DNA of 64,000 bases. Source: Dokdonella_A ginsengisoli (GTDB lineage: Bacteria; Pseudomonadota; Gammaproteobacteria; Xanthomonadales; Rhodanobacteraceae). The stretch lies in the NCBI RefSeq assembly GCF_042652785.1, contig NZ_JBHSHD010000017.1, forward strand, positions 1 through 64,000. Direction: 5' to 3'. Made by a program: the position numbers and the translations under genes. Positions 17,103 through 26,192 of the stretch are shown here, in pieces. The notes under the pieces were generated by a model. The model made no database searches. It was given only the letters and a program-made list of their open reading frames with translations, and had not been told where the DNA came from. Position 1 is the first letter of the stretch. Each line of letters opens with the position of its first letter.

Positions 17103-17879
17103 GTGGAAAAGCTGAAGAAGAAGCAGTACGCGAGCGAACTCGAAGAACTGCACAAGCAGCTGGTCGACCTGCAGCACTCGATCATCGCCACCGGCAAGCG
17201 CGTGGCGGTGATCTTCGAAGGCCGCGACGCGGCCGGCAAGGGCGGCGTGATCAAGGCGATCAGCGAGCCGCTCAACACGCGCTACACGCGCACCGTCGCC
17301 CTGCCCAAGCCGAACGACCGCGAGGCGACGCAGTGGTACTTCCAGCGCTACGTCGAGCACCTGCCGGCCGCCGGCGAGCTCGTGCTGTTCGACCGCAGCT
17401 GGTACAACCGCGCCGGCGTCGAGCACGTGATGGGCTTCTGCGACCAGGCGCAGTACCGCCGCTTCATGGCCGACTGCCCCGTGTTCGAGAAGCTGCTCGC
17501 CGACGACGGCCTGATCCTGCTCAAGTACTGGCTCGCGGTCGACCAGGAACAGCAGGAGGAGCGCTTCGCCGAACGCGCCACCGATCCGCTCAAGCGCTGG
17601 AAGATCTCGCCGGTCGACGTCCGCGCGCGCGAGCAGTACGCCGCCTACGGCACGGCGCGCGACGCCATGCTCAAGGCCACGCACGCGCAGTGGGCGCCGT
17701 GGTTCGTGGCCGACTTCAACGACCAGAAGCGCGGCCGCCTCAACCTGATCACGCACCTGCTCTCGCGTCTGCCCGAGCGGGCGCCGCCGGCCAAGGCCCC
17801 GAAACTGCCCAGGCTCAAGGGCAAGCCGGAGCGCGAGCGCCTGGCCGACAAGCGCTTCTGGATTCCCGAGGCGGTCTGA
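17103..17879 (+). CDS. ppk2: Polyphosphate kinase 2
   Basis: A 258-residue single-domain PPK2, which uses polyphosphate to phosphorylate nucleotides. Walker A is GRDAAGKGG (residues 40-48), with the Walker B region LFDRSWYNRAGVEHVMGF near residues 96-113 and the lid region after it. Length suggests a short class I or III enzyme; nucleotide preference cannot be read safely. A basic C-terminus (PKLPRLKGKPERERLADKRF) closes it. ATG follows a GGAGACGGTCACG stretch. Confidence 0.93.
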   Translation: MEKLKKKQYASELEELHKQLVDLQHSIIATGKRVAVIFEGRDAAGKGGVIKAISEPLNTRYTRTVALPKPNDREATQWYFQRYVEHLPAAGELVLFDRSWYNRAGVEHVMGFCDQAQYRRFMADCPVFEKLLADDGLILLKYWLAVDQEQQEERFAERATDPLKRWKISPVDVRAREQYAAYGTARDAMLKATHAQWAPWFVADFNDQKRGRLNLITHLLSRLPERAPPAKAPKLPRLKGKPERERLADKRFWIPEAV

Positions 17880-18116
17880 CTCCGCGTGGGACTGTGACGG
17901 GATAGAGACAACTCCTGTCCTGATGAGTCTGCTTTTCACACCCCGTATACCCCGCGCGGCGGATGCTGCCCGCGTCGGTGGGAACGTCCGTGGGGGGCGC
18001 GTCCGTTGCCGACGTTCAAGGACGCGCGGGACACGGCGACGCCGAAACGCCACGGCGGCGCGGAGCATTGCGTTCGTTCGTCGAGGGGGCAGCGTGAAAG
18101 CCGGCCGCGCGAAGAC

Positions 18117-19052
18117 ATGAATCCGCTGGTGCCGCTCTGGGTGCTGCTGGCCAACGTGGCGGTGCTCCTCGCAGGCTGGCTGATCCAGCGCCGGCTGCGC
18201 AATGCCGGCCTCGCCGACCTGCTGTGGGCGTGCTGCATCTGCGCCAGCGCGATCTACTACGCGGTGGTTTCGTCCGGCTCGCCGACCTCGCAGCTGCTGG
18301 TCGCCCTGATGGGAGGGCTGTGGGGCTTCCGGCTGATCATGCACCTGCTGCGCCGCATCCTGGTCGAGCGCGAGGACGCGCGCTACCGTCACCTGCGCGA
18401 GGCGCGGCCCGACGACGAAGGCCTGTTCTTCGGCCTGTTCGTACTGCGCGCGCTCTCGGCGAACCTGTATTCGCTGCCGCTGTACGTCGCGGCGAGCAAT
18501 CCGCTGGCCGACGTCGACGTCTGGACCCTGCTCGCCGCGGCGACCTACCTGATCGGAATGTCCGGCGAGGCCTACGCCGACCTGCAGCTGTCGACCTTCC
18601 GCAACAACCCGCGGCATCTGGGCCACACCTGCCGGCGCGGCCTGTGGCGCTACTCGCGCCATCCGAACTATTTCTTCAGCGCCGTGCACTGGTCCAGCTA
18701 CGCGTTCCTCGCGGTCGGCATGCCGTGGCCGCTGTGGTCGCTGACCCTGCTCGGCCCGCTGCTGACCGTGCTCGGCTGGGTCGTGTCGATTCCGGCCGCC
18801 GAAGCGCAGGCGATCCGCACGCGCGGCGACGACTACCGCCACTACCGAGCGGCGACGCCGATGCTGCTGCCGTGGTTTCCGCGCGGATGGCCGGACGACC
18901 AGCCGGAAACCTCGTCGTGGCAGACGCCGCTGCCGCCGTCGCGACGGACCGTGCGTGCGGCGACGCGGGTGCCGCCGCAGGCCTACGTGCGCCGCGAGAC
19001 GCCGCCGCCGCCGTCGAGGACGAGCGGCAGCGAGATCTCGCCGGACGGCTGA
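18117..19052 (+). CDS. DUF1295 membrane protein (steroid 5-alpha-reductase-like fold)
   Basis: A 311-residue integral membrane protein with about six hydrophobic segments. Family signals are GLWRYSRHPNYF and the C-terminal IRTRGDDYRHYRAATPMLLPWFPR, as in the DUF1295/ICMT-like superfamily of membrane reductases and methyltransferases. ATG at 18117 is chosen because it opens straight into the first membrane helix; an earlier in-frame ATG adds 37 non-hydrophobic residues. The C-terminal 50 residues are Pro/Arg-rich and probably disordered. Substrate unknown. Confidence 0.85.
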   Translation: MNPLVPLWVLLANVAVLLAGWLIQRRLRNAGLADLLWACCICASAIYYAVVSSGSPTSQLLVALMGGLWGFRLIMHLLRRILVEREDARYRHLREARPDDEGLFFGLFVLRALSANLYSLPLYVAASNPLADVDVWTLLAAATYLIGMSGEAYADLQLSTFRNNPRHLGHTCRRGLWRYSRHPNYFFSAVHWSSYAFLAVGMPWPLWSLTLLGPLLTVLGWVVSIPAAEAQAIRTRGDDYRHYRAATPMLLPWFPRGWPDDQPETSSWQTPLPPSRRTVRAATRVPPQAYVRRETPPPPSRTSGSEISPDG

Positions 19053-19062
19053 CGCGCGCCGC

Positions 19063-20004
19063 CTACGGGCGGCGCTCGAGTTCCGGACTCTCGCGCGTGA
19101 CCGGCATCAGGTCGGTCTTCGACACGCCGAGCCAGTACAGGATCGGGTTGGCGAAGAAGATCGACGACAGCGTGCCGATCACGATGCCGACCAGCATCGT
19201 CAGGCCGAAGCCGTGCACGGCCGGACCGCCGACGAAGTACAGCGCGAACATCGACAGCGCCGTGGTCACCGAGGTCATGATGGTGCGCGACAGCGTCTGG
19301 TTGATGGACTTGTTCAGGATCGAATACGAGTCGGCCTTGCGCGTCAGGCGGAACAGTTCGCGCACGCGGTCGAAGACGACGACCTTGTCGTTGATCGAGT
19401 AGCCGATCACCGCGAGCAGCGCGGCCAGCACGGTCAGGTCGAAATCGATCTGCATCAGCGAGAAGAAGCCCAGCGTCAGGATCGTGTCGTGGATTTCGCT
19501 GGCGATCGCGGCGATCGCGAAGCGCTTCTCGAAGCGGATGCCGATGTAGATCATGATGCCGATCATCACGAACACGGCGGCGACGATGCCGTCGTTGCGC
19601 AGGTCCGCGCCGACCGACGAGCCGACCAGGTCCGGCGGACGCTTCAGCGCCACGTCCGCACGCTCCTTGGACAGCGCGGCGATGACGTCGGCGCCGACGC
19701 GCGCGGCGTCCTTCTGCTCCTCGTGCGGCTGCAGGCGGATGGAGACCTCGCGCGTGCTGCCGGCGCTCTGCACCTGCGCGCCGTGGAAGCCGCCGGCGTC
19801 GAGCGCCGCGCGCACCTGGTCGACTTCGATCGGCTGCTCGTACTTCGCCTCCACCAGCACGCCGCCGGTGAAGTCCAGCGCGTAGTTGAGCCCGCGCGTG
19901 AAGATCAGCGCGAGCGAGGCGATCATCAGGACGATCGAGATCGTCACGCTGATCTTGCGCCAGCCGAGGAAGTCGATGTTGCTGTTCGGGTTGAAAAGTT
20001 CCAT
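19063..20004 (-). CDS. secF: Protein translocase subunit SecF
   Basis: A 313-residue inner-membrane RND-type subunit that uses the proton-motive force to help secretion through SecYEG. It shows DFTGGVLVEAKY early, then six predicted helices with VIGYSINDKVVVFDRVRE and the C-terminal LSSIFFANPILYWLG. The ATG overlaps the secD stop by one base, so the two are translationally coupled. Confidence 0.97.
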   Translation of the reverse strand: MELFNPNSNIDFLGWRKISVTISIVLMIASLALIFTRGLNYALDFTGGVLVEAKYEQPIEVDQVRAALDAGGFHGAQVQSAGSTREVSIRLQPHEEQKDAARVGADVIAALSKERADVALKRPPDLVGSSVGADLRNDGIVAAVFVMIGIMIYIGIRFEKRFAIAAIASEIHDTILTLGFFSLMQIDFDLTVLAALLAVIGYSINDKVVVFDRVRELFRLTRKADSYSILNKSINQTLSRTIMTSVTTALSMFALYFVGGPAVHGFGLTMLVGIVIGTLSSIFFANPILYWLGVSKTDLMPVTRESPELERRP

Positions 20005-21917
20005 TACGCCGCTCCCGCGCTGGTGTAGCCGCTGCCGATCGACAAGCCCTTCAGCTTGCGCCCGCGGTGCACGAAGTTGGTGATCGCATGCGAGACCGTG
20101 ACCGAGGTGAACATCGAGGTCAGGATGCCGATGAACAGCGTCACGCCGAAGCCGCGGATCGCGCCGGAACCCAGGGTCATCAGCGCCAGCGCGGCGAGCA
20201 GGTGGGTCACGTTGGCGTCGAGAATTGTCGCCCAGGCCTTGTCGTAGCCGGCGCGGATCGAAGCCAGCGGCGAGGAGCCGTTGCGCAGTTCCTCGCGGAT
20301 GCGCTCGCAGATCAGCACGTTCGCGTCGATCGCCATGCCCAGGGTCAGCACGATGCCGGCGATGCCGGGCATCGTCAGGGTCACGCCGATCGCGCTCATC
20401 ACGGCGAGCAGCAGCACGAGGTTGAAGAACAGGGCGACGTCGGCGATCAGGCCGAACACCCAGTAGTAGAACGCCATGAAGATCAGCACCGCGACGAGGC
20501 CGAGCAGCACCGCCTTGATGCCCTTCTCGATGTTGTCCTTGCCCAGGCTCGGGCCGATCACGCGCTCCTCGACGATGTCGACCGGCGCTGCGAGCGAGCC
20601 GGACCGCAGCATCAGGGCGAGGTCGGAGGCGACCTTGTTGCTCTCCAGGCCGGTGGTGGAGAACTGGTTGGAGAACACGCCGCGGATGTTGGCGACGCTG
20701 ATGACTTCCTCGGTGATCTTCGTGCTGCGCACTTCCTTGCCGTCGACGATCTTGGTCTCCGGCGTGCGCTCGATGTAGACCACCGCCATCGGCTTGCCGA
20801 CGTTCTGCGAGGTGAAGTCGAGCATCTTCTTGCCGCCGACGGAATTGAGCCGCACCGACACGGCCGGCGTGCCGGTCTGCGGATCGGGCGCGCTCGACGC
20901 GTCGACCATCTCGTCGCCGCTGACGATGATCTTCTTCTTCAGCAGGACCGGCTGCTTCTGCCCGCCCGGACCGAGCTCGCGGCGGAAGTAGAGCTTGCTG
21001 TCCGGCGGCACGACGCCGCCATTGGCGGCCTCGACCGCGTTGCCGCCCTCGTCGACCGCGTGGTACTCCAGCGTGGCGGTCGCGCCGAGGATCTTCTTCG
21101 CCTCGGCCGTGTCCTGCACGCCCGGCAGCTCGACCGCGATGCGCGATTCGCCCTGCTGCTGGATCAGCGGCTCGGCCACGCCGAGCGCGTTGATGCGGTT
21201 GCTCAGGGTCGCCTGGTTCTGGCGGATCGTGTTCAGCGCGATCTCGCGCACCTTCTCCGGCTTCACGCTGGCGTTGAGCGTGTAGGCCTCGCCGACCTGG
21301 GCGCCTTCGGCGATGGTCAGGTCCGGCACGCCGATACGGATCGCGCCGAGGGCCGCGTCGCGGTCCTCCGCGCTGCGCAGCTGCACGACCAGCCCCTGCG
21401 GGCCGCGGCCGACCGACTGGTAGCGGATGTTCTTGTCGCGCAGGGTCGTGCGGATGTCGTCGGCGTAGCGCTGCAGCTGCTTCTCGAGCACTTCCTTGTC
21501 GTCCACTTCCATCAGGAAGTGCACGCCGCCCTGCAGGTCCAGACCCTTGGGCATTTCACGCGCACCGATCGCGCGCATCCAGGCCGGCACGGTCGAGGCG
21601 AGGTTCGGCGCGACCGTGTACTGGTCGCCGAGCGCCTGCTTGAGATCCTCGACCGCCTTGGTCTGCTCGTCGCTGGCGCCGACCGGCAGGCGCACCAGCA
21701 GGTGGGTGCCGGTCAGGTCGATCGCATCGAAGCCGATCTTCTGCTTCTCCAGCGCGCCCTGCACTTTCTCCTTCAGCGCCTGGTCCACGGTCGCGCCGCG
21801 GTTGGCGATGATCTGCACGGCCGGTTGCTGCACGAACAGGTTCGGCACGCCGTACAGCACGCCGAGCAGCAGCACGACGACGACGAGCGCGTATTTCCAG
21901 CGGGGAAAATCGTTCAT
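20004..21917 (-). CDS. secD: Protein translocase subunit SecD
   Basis: A 637-residue partner of SecF. It has an N-terminal membrane helix (MNDFPRWKYALVVVVLLLGV), the signature GLDLQGGVHFLMEVD, a large periplasmic region (P1 and head, about residues 50-450) and five C-terminal helices including LTLGMAIDANVLICERIREE. A GGGCTGA tandem repeat lies directly upstream. It sits in the conserved yajC-secD-secF order. Confidence 0.97.
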   Translation of the reverse strand: MNDFPRWKYALVVVVLLLGVLYGVPNLFVQQPAVQIIANRGATVDQALKEKVQGALEKQKIGFDAIDLTGTHLLVRLPVGASDEQTKAVEDLKQALGDQYTVAPNLASTVPAWMRAIGAREMPKGLDLQGGVHFLMEVDDKEVLEKQLQRYADDIRTTLRDKNIRYQSVGRGPQGLVVQLRSAEDRDAALGAIRIGVPDLTIAEGAQVGEAYTLNASVKPEKVREIALNTIRQNQATLSNRINALGVAEPLIQQQGESRIAVELPGVQDTAEAKKILGATATLEYHAVDEGGNAVEAANGGVVPPDSKLYFRRELGPGGQKQPVLLKKKIIVSGDEMVDASSAPDPQTGTPAVSVRLNSVGGKKMLDFTSQNVGKPMAVVYIERTPETKIVDGKEVRSTKITEEVISVANIRGVFSNQFSTTGLESNKVASDLALMLRSGSLAAPVDIVEERVIGPSLGKDNIEKGIKAVLLGLVAVLIFMAFYYWVFGLIADVALFFNLVLLLAVMSAIGVTLTMPGIAGIVLTLGMAIDANVLICERIREELRNGSSPLASIRAGYDKAWATILDANVTHLLAALALMTLGSGAIRGFGVTLFIGILTSMFTSVTVSHAITNFVHRGRKLKGLSIGSGYTSAGAA

Positions 21918-21921
21918 TTGT

Positions 21922-21958
21922 TAGGGCTGAGGGCTGAGGGCTGAGGGCCGAGGGCCGG
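21922..21958. repeat. Tandem GGGCTGA repeat upstream of secD
   Basis: Three to four direct copies of GGGCTGA followed by GGGCCGAGGGCCGGG, between secD and yajC. Same unit as the mirrored element at 11469-11558. Confidence 0.65.
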
Positions 21959-22018
21959 GAAATGCGCAGGCGCGGCCCGCACGTCCGGAGCGGCGTGCGG
22001 GCGATGGAAAAACGGAGA

Positions 22019-22351
22019 TCACGCGGACTTCAGCGTGCCCTTCGGCAGCACCGCCGAGATCGCCTGCTTCTGCAGCTTGACCACCACGTTCGGCGCGACT
22101 TCGAGCGTGACGAACTGCTCGGCGATGTCCTCGATGCGGCCGAGCAGGCCGCCGTTGGTCAGCACTTCGTCGCCCTTGGCCAGCGCGCCGATCATCGCGC
22201 GCTGCTCCTTCGCGCGCTTCATCTGCGGGCGGATCAGCATGAAGTAGAAGACACCGAACAGGATCAGCAGCGGCAGGAAGGAAAGCAGCGGGTTCGGCGC
22301 GGGGCCCGGCGCGGCGGCCTGGGCATAGGCGTTGGCGATGAAGAAGTCCAT
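22019..22351 (-). CDS. yajC: Preprotein translocase subunit YajC
   Basis: A 110-residue small membrane protein with one hydrophobic segment (LLSFLPLLILFGVFYFMLI) followed by the conserved RPQMKRAKEQRAMI and a beta-rich tail with VLTNGGLLGRI. YajC associates with SecDF. It sits between tgt and secD in the standard order. Confidence 0.95.
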   Translation of the reverse strand: MDFFIANAYAQAAAPGPAPNPLLSFLPLLILFGVFYFMLIRPQMKRAKEQRAMIGALAKGDEVLTNGGLLGRIEDIAEQFVTLEVAPNVVVKLQKQAISAVLPKGTLKSA

Positions 22352-22456
22352 GGTGTCTCCAGTGATTCCGCGGCCGGCGCGAACGGCCGGCCGTTAGAAA
22401 AAGGTTGCGAAGTATGCCACAGGCCCGGCGGGCCGTCCCTCCTCGGCAGGGCGGCC

Positions 22457-23572
22457 CTAGCCGGCCCCGGACGCGCGCTGCGCGTAGAAGTCCGCCACGA
22501 ACGCCTGCAGGGTTCCGCCGGCGATCGCCTCGCGCAGTCCGCGCATCAGTTCCTGGTAGTAGTGCAGGTTGTGGATCGTCGCCAGCTGCGGCCCGAGCAT
22601 CTCGCCACAGCGGTCCAGATGGCGCAGGTAGGCGCGGCTGAAGCCCGAGCGGCAGGTGTAGCAGGTGCAGGCTTCGTCGAGCGGACGCGTGTCGCGTTCG
22701 TACTTGGCGTTGCGGATGCGCAGCACGCCGTGACGCGTGAACAGGTGCGCGTTGCGCGCGTTGCGCGTGGGCATCACGCAGTCGAACATGTCCACGCCGC
22801 GGCGCACCGCCTCGACGATGTCCTCCGGCCGCCCCACGCCCATCAGGTAGCGCGGGCGGTCCCTGGGCAGCAGCGGTTCCACGCCTTCCAGCGTGGCGTT
22901 GCGCTCGTGCTCCGGCTCGCCGACGGCGAGGCCGCCGATCGCGTAGCCGTCGAAGCCGATGCCGACCAGCGCCTCGGCCGAGCGCCGGCGCAGATCCGCA
23001 TGCACGCCGCCCTGCACGATGCCGAACAGCGAGTTCGGATTGCCGAGTTCGTCGAACGCACGGCGCGAGCGCAGCGCCCAGCGCAGCGAAAGCTCCATCG
23101 AATCGCGCGCCTGCTTCTCGGTCGCCGGGTACGGCGTGCATTCGTCGAAGATCATCGCGATGTCGGAATCGAGCGTGCGCTGGATGCGCATCGAGACTTC
23201 CGGCGACAGGAACACCTTCGAGCCGTCGACCGGCGAGGCGAAGGTGACGCCCTCCTCGGTGATCTTGCGCTTGTGCGCCAGGCTGAACACCTGGAAGCCG
23301 CCGGAGTCGGTCAGGATCGGCCGATGCCAGCCGATGAAGCGGTGCAGACCGCCGAACTCCCCGATCACGTCCAGCCCGGGCCGCAGGAACAGGTGGAAGG
23401 TGTTGCCGAGAATGATCTCGGCACCGATGTCGACGAGGTTCTGCGGCGTCATCGCCTTGACCGAGCCGTAGGTGCCGACCGGCATGAAGGCCGGTGTTTC
23501 GATGCTGCCGCGCGGGAAAGTCAGGCGACCGCGGCGCGCGGCGCCGTCGGAGGCAAGTAGCTCGAACTGCAT
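22457..23572 (-). CDS. tgt: Queuine tRNA-ribosyltransferase
   Basis: A 371-residue TIM-barrel enzyme that swaps guanine 34 for preQ1 in GUN-anticodon tRNAs. ETPAFMPVGTYGSVK, LTDSGGFQVFSLAHKRKI (with the catalytic Asp) and GVGRPEDIVEAV are present. The zinc site CTCYTCRSGFSRAYLRHL supplies three Cys in CxCx2C spacing and a His. It works with QueA, whose gene lies one gene upstream. Confidence 0.97.
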   Translation of the reverse strand: MQFELLASDGAARRGRLTFPRGSIETPAFMPVGTYGSVKAMTPQNLVDIGAEIILGNTFHLFLRPGLDVIGEFGGLHRFIGWHRPILTDSGGFQVFSLAHKRKITEEGVTFASPVDGSKVFLSPEVSMRIQRTLDSDIAMIFDECTPYPATEKQARDSMELSLRWALRSRRAFDELGNPNSLFGIVQGGVHADLRRRSAEALVGIGFDGYAIGGLAVGEPEHERNATLEGVEPLLPRDRPRYLMGVGRPEDIVEAVRRGVDMFDCVMPTRNARNAHLFTRHGVLRIRNAKYERDTRPLDEACTCYTCRSGFSRAYLRHLDRCGEMLGPQLATIHNLHYYQELMRGLREAIAGGTLQAFVADFYAQRASGAG

Positions 23573-23647
23573 GGAAACGGGCGCGATCCTGAAGCGGGCC
23601 GCGCATGATACGCGCTGCTGCGCCCGTTGCCCCTCGATGCGCTCTCT

Positions 23648-24148
23648 TTACCGCGCGTTCGCCAGCTCCGACATCCGCGGATCCTCGATGGCCGGTTTCG
23701 GCCATGCCGCCTTCACCGGCTCGACGCACGTCGACCAGGCGTGCGCCTTGGGCGGCAAGGCCAGGATGCAGGTCCGCGCCGCCTTCGCCGCTGCGGCCCA
23801 TGGCCCTTCGTCGGCCTGCACGATCGGATTGGCGTCGAGCTGGCGCATCGCACGGTGCACGAGTTCCGGATACGGCGCGTCCAGACCCTCCGCCGCAATG
23901 GCCGCCATCGTCGCCGTGTTCGATTGCAGCAATGGCAGCAGCGTGCGCACGATCTGGCTGCTTTGCGCGGTCTCGCCGTCCAGCGCCGCAAGCCGGACGA
24001 TCATCGCCTCGTCGACGAATTGCGACGCGATGCGTTCCACGGGGCCGCCGTATGCCTTGAACGACAACCAGACGCCGAGCAGCATGCCGCCGACCACGCA
24101 AACCGCGCAGGCAAGAACGATGGCGCTCCACTTCATCCACCGTTTCAC
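23648..24148 (-). CDS. Small membrane-anchored protein of unknown function
   Basis: A 166-residue protein I do not recognise. A GTG start is chosen because AGGAGG lies six bases upstream; the ATG five codons later is the alternative. One N-terminal membrane helix (WSAIVLACAVCVVGGMLLGV) is followed by a helical, presumably periplasmic domain with two cysteines (RTCILAL, STCVEP). It interrupts the usually contiguous queA-tgt pair and lies on the same strand, so it is likely co-transcribed. There is no sign of a frameshift. Confidence 0.6.
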   Translation of the reverse strand: MKRWMKWSAIVLACAVCVVGGMLLGVWLSFKAYGGPVERIASQFVDEAMIVRLAALDGETAQSSQIVRTLLPLLQSNTATMAAIAAEGLDAPYPELVHRAMRQLDANPIVQADEGPWAAAAKAARTCILALPPKAHAWSTCVEPVKAAWPKPAIEDPRMSELANAR

Positions 24149-24179
24149 GACACCCCTCCTCGGCGAGCCCGGCGCGATG

Positions 24180-25223
24180 CTACACCTGCGCCGCTTCCCT
24201 CGTCGGCCACACCAGCATCGCATCGCCGTAGGAGAAGAAACGATAGCGCTGCTCGACCGCGTGCCGGTACGCCTCGAGCACGCGTTCGCGCCCGGCGAAC
24301 GCGGACACCAGCATCAGCAGGGTCGATTCGGGCAGGTGGAAGTTCGTCACCAGCGCGTCGACGCTGCGGATGCGGTAGCCGGGGAAGATGAAGATCTGCG
24401 TCTCGCCGGCGAACGGCGCGACTTCGCCGTGCTGCAGCGAGGATTCCAGCGCGCGCACCACGGTCGTGCCGACCGCGATCACGCGACCGCCGCGCGCACG
24501 CGTGCGGCGGATCTGTTCGACCAGGCCGGCGCCGACGTTCAGCCATTCGCGGTGCATCGCGTGGTCTTCGAGCCGCTCGGCACGCACCGGCTGGAACGTG
24601 CCCGCGCCGACGTGCAGGGTGACGTAGCCGGATTCGACGCCGCGCGCGCGCAGCTCGTCGAGCAGCGGCTGGTCGAAGTGCAGGCCGGCGGTCGGCGCCG
24701 CGACGGCACCGGCCTCGCGTGCGTAGACGGTCTGGTAGCGCTCGTCGTCCGCCGTCCCGGCGTCACGCGCGATGTAGGGCGGCAGCGGCATGCGGCCGAG
24801 ACGGACGAGCAGCTTTTCCAGCGGCTCGGCGCCTTCGAAGCGCAGCAGGAAGAATTCGCCGTCGCGCCCGAGCACGGTGGCGATGCTGCCGTCCTGCAGC
24901 AGGATGCGGCCGCCGGCCTTCGGCTTCTTGCTGACGCCCAGCTGCGCGCGCGCTTCGTGCGTGCCGGTCACGCGCTCGATCAGGATTTCCACCGCGCCGC
25001 CGCTTTCCTTGCGCCCGAACAGGCGCGCCGGCAGCACGCGCGTGTCGTTGAACACGAGCAGATCGCCCGCGCGCAGCAGTCCGGGCAGCTCGGCGAAGCG
25101 CCGATCCTCGAACGGCGCCTCATCAGGGCCGACGATGAGCAGACGACTGGCCGAGCGCGCAGGCAACGGTGCCTGGGCGATCAGCTCGGGCGGCAGGTCG
25201 AAGTGGAAATCGGATTTTTTCAA
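24180..25223 (-). CDS. queA: S-adenosylmethionine:tRNA ribosyltransferase-isomerase
   Basis: A 347-residue enzyme transferring the ribosyl part of SAM to preQ1-tRNA to form epoxyqueuosine. The N-terminus KKSDFHFDLPPELIAQAPLPAR, then VFNDTRVLPARLFG, PTAGLHFDQPLL, HVGAGTFQPV and VTNFHLPESTLLMLVSAF are family hallmarks. No ATG or GTG gives the right length; the TTG at 25221-25223, two codons before KSDF, gives exactly the family N-terminus, but no strong ribosome-binding site precedes it because a repeat unit abuts it. The start is therefore less certain than the gene. Confidence 0.95.
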   Translation of the reverse strand: MKKSDFHFDLPPELIAQAPLPARSASRLLIVGPDEAPFEDRRFAELPGLLRAGDLLVFNDTRVLPARLFGRKESGGAVEILIERVTGTHEARAQLGVSKKPKAGGRILLQDGSIATVLGRDGEFFLLRFEGAEPLEKLLVRLGRMPLPPYIARDAGTADDERYQTVYAREAGAVAAPTAGLHFDQPLLDELRARGVESGYVTLHVGAGTFQPVRAERLEDHAMHREWLNVGAGLVEQIRRTRARGGRVIAVGTTVVRALESSLQHGEVAPFAGETQIFIFPGYRIRSVDALVTNFHLPESTLLMLVSAFAGRERVLEAYRHAVEQRYRFFSYGDAMLVWPTREAAQV

Positions 25224-25249
25224 TGCCGGGATTGGGGATTGGGGACTGC
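25224..25249. repeat. Partial GGGATTGGGGATT repeat at the queA start
   Basis: A short run of GGGATTGGGGATTGGGGA that resembles one arm of the GGGAATC family at 3751 and 5265. It occupies the place where the queA ribosome-binding site should be. Confidence 0.5.
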
Positions 25250-25384
25250 AAATGATAGAGCGCTCGATGCTCGCAGAGCCAAAGCTCGCAAGCAGCCGTC
25301 CATGGAGCGCCGCCGTTCGCCATCCATGGCTCACCTGTAGCGCACCGCGCGCGATGCCTGGGGGCATCGCGCAAGCGCGGCGCG

Positions 25385-25993
25385 CTACAACCACCCCTTC
25401 TGCCGGGCCAGGCGGTAGGCCTCGATGCGGTTGCCGACGCCGAGCTTGCCGATCGCCTCGGAGAGATAGTTGCGCACCGTTCCCTGCGACAGGTTCAGGC
25501 GCTGCGCGATGTCGCCGGCGGTGAGCCCCTCGCCGGCGTAACGCAGCACCTGGCGTTCGCGGTCGTTGAGCGGATCGGCTTCCGACCAGGCCTCGACCGC
25601 GAGCTGCGGGTCGATCGCACGCCCGCCTCGATGCACCTTGCGCAGCGCGTCGGCGAGCTGTTCGGCCGGCGCGTCCTTGAGCAGATAGCCACCGACGCCG
25701 GCGTCGAGCGCACGGCGCAGGAAGCCGGCGCGCGCGAAGGTGGTCACGATGACGACCTTGCAGGCCAGCTCGTGGCGCTGCACGCGCTGCGCCAGCTCGA
25801 GCCCGGTCAGCCCCGGCATCTCGATGTCGGTCACCAGCAGGTCGGGCCGCAGCTGCTGCAGCTGGCGCCAGGCCTCCTCGCCGTCGGCGGCGCTGCCGAC
25901 GACCTCGATGTCCGGCTCCAGCCCCAGCAGCGCGGACAGGGCGCCGCGCACCATCGCCTGATCTTCGGCCAGCAGAACGCGAATCACGAGCAC
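25385..25993 (-). CDS. LuxR/NarL-family response regulator (DesR-like)
   Basis: A 202-residue regulator with an N-terminal receiver domain (phospho-acceptor Asp 56 in VTDIEMPG, acidic pair ED at 10-11, Lys in LLKDAPA) and a C-terminal LuxR-type helix-turn-helix (LNDRERQVLRYAGEGLTAGDIAQRLNLSQGTVRNYLSEA). GTG at 25991-25993 follows GGGAG; a second GTG two codons later is possible. The layout is that of DesR-type regulators. Its probable partner kinase is at 29600-30760, 3.6 kb away on the same strand, with a collagen-like cassette between them. Confidence 0.92.
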   Translation of the reverse strand: MLVIRVLLAEDQAMVRGALSALLGLEPDIEVVGSAADGEEAWRQLQQLRPDLLVTDIEMPGLTGLELAQRVQRHELACKVVIVTTFARAGFLRRALDAGVGGYLLKDAPAEQLADALRKVHRGGRAIDPQLAVEAWSEADPLNDRERQVLRYAGEGLTAGDIAQRLNLSQGTVRNYLSEAIGKLGVGNRIEAYRLARQKGWL

Positions 25994-26103
25994 GCCACTC
26001 CCGCGGCCGGTGCGTCGGCCGCCGGCACGGACTTTAGCAGGCCATCCGGGCGGAATCGTGCGCTCCGGGGCCGGTACGGACAGGCGCCCGAACCGCGCCA
26101 CTA

Positions 26104-26137
26104 TTCACCAATTTGCAATGTGTAAAAAGTGTTGATG
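26104..26137 (+). promoter_or_regulatory. AT-rich island, possible promoter of the collagen-like cassette
   Basis: A markedly AT-rich stretch in otherwise GC-rich DNA, containing the imperfect palindrome TTTGCAATGTGTAAA, about 60-90 bases before the first gene of the cassette. It is the only plausible promoter or regulator site in the 199-base gap between the divergent regulator and the cassette. The assignment is a guess from composition. Confidence 0.35.
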
Positions 26138-26192
26138 CCGCCCCCGGCGCGCACTACGATGCCGCCGTCCGATCGCGCCACAGGGGGCTTCG

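Noticed and set aside
17919..18046. A CTGATGA...GAAAC pair resembling a hammerhead ribozyme core in the ppk2-DUF1295 gap
   Set aside because: The two core pieces are over 100 bases apart and the sequence between does not form the required stem II; stems I and III are not visible.
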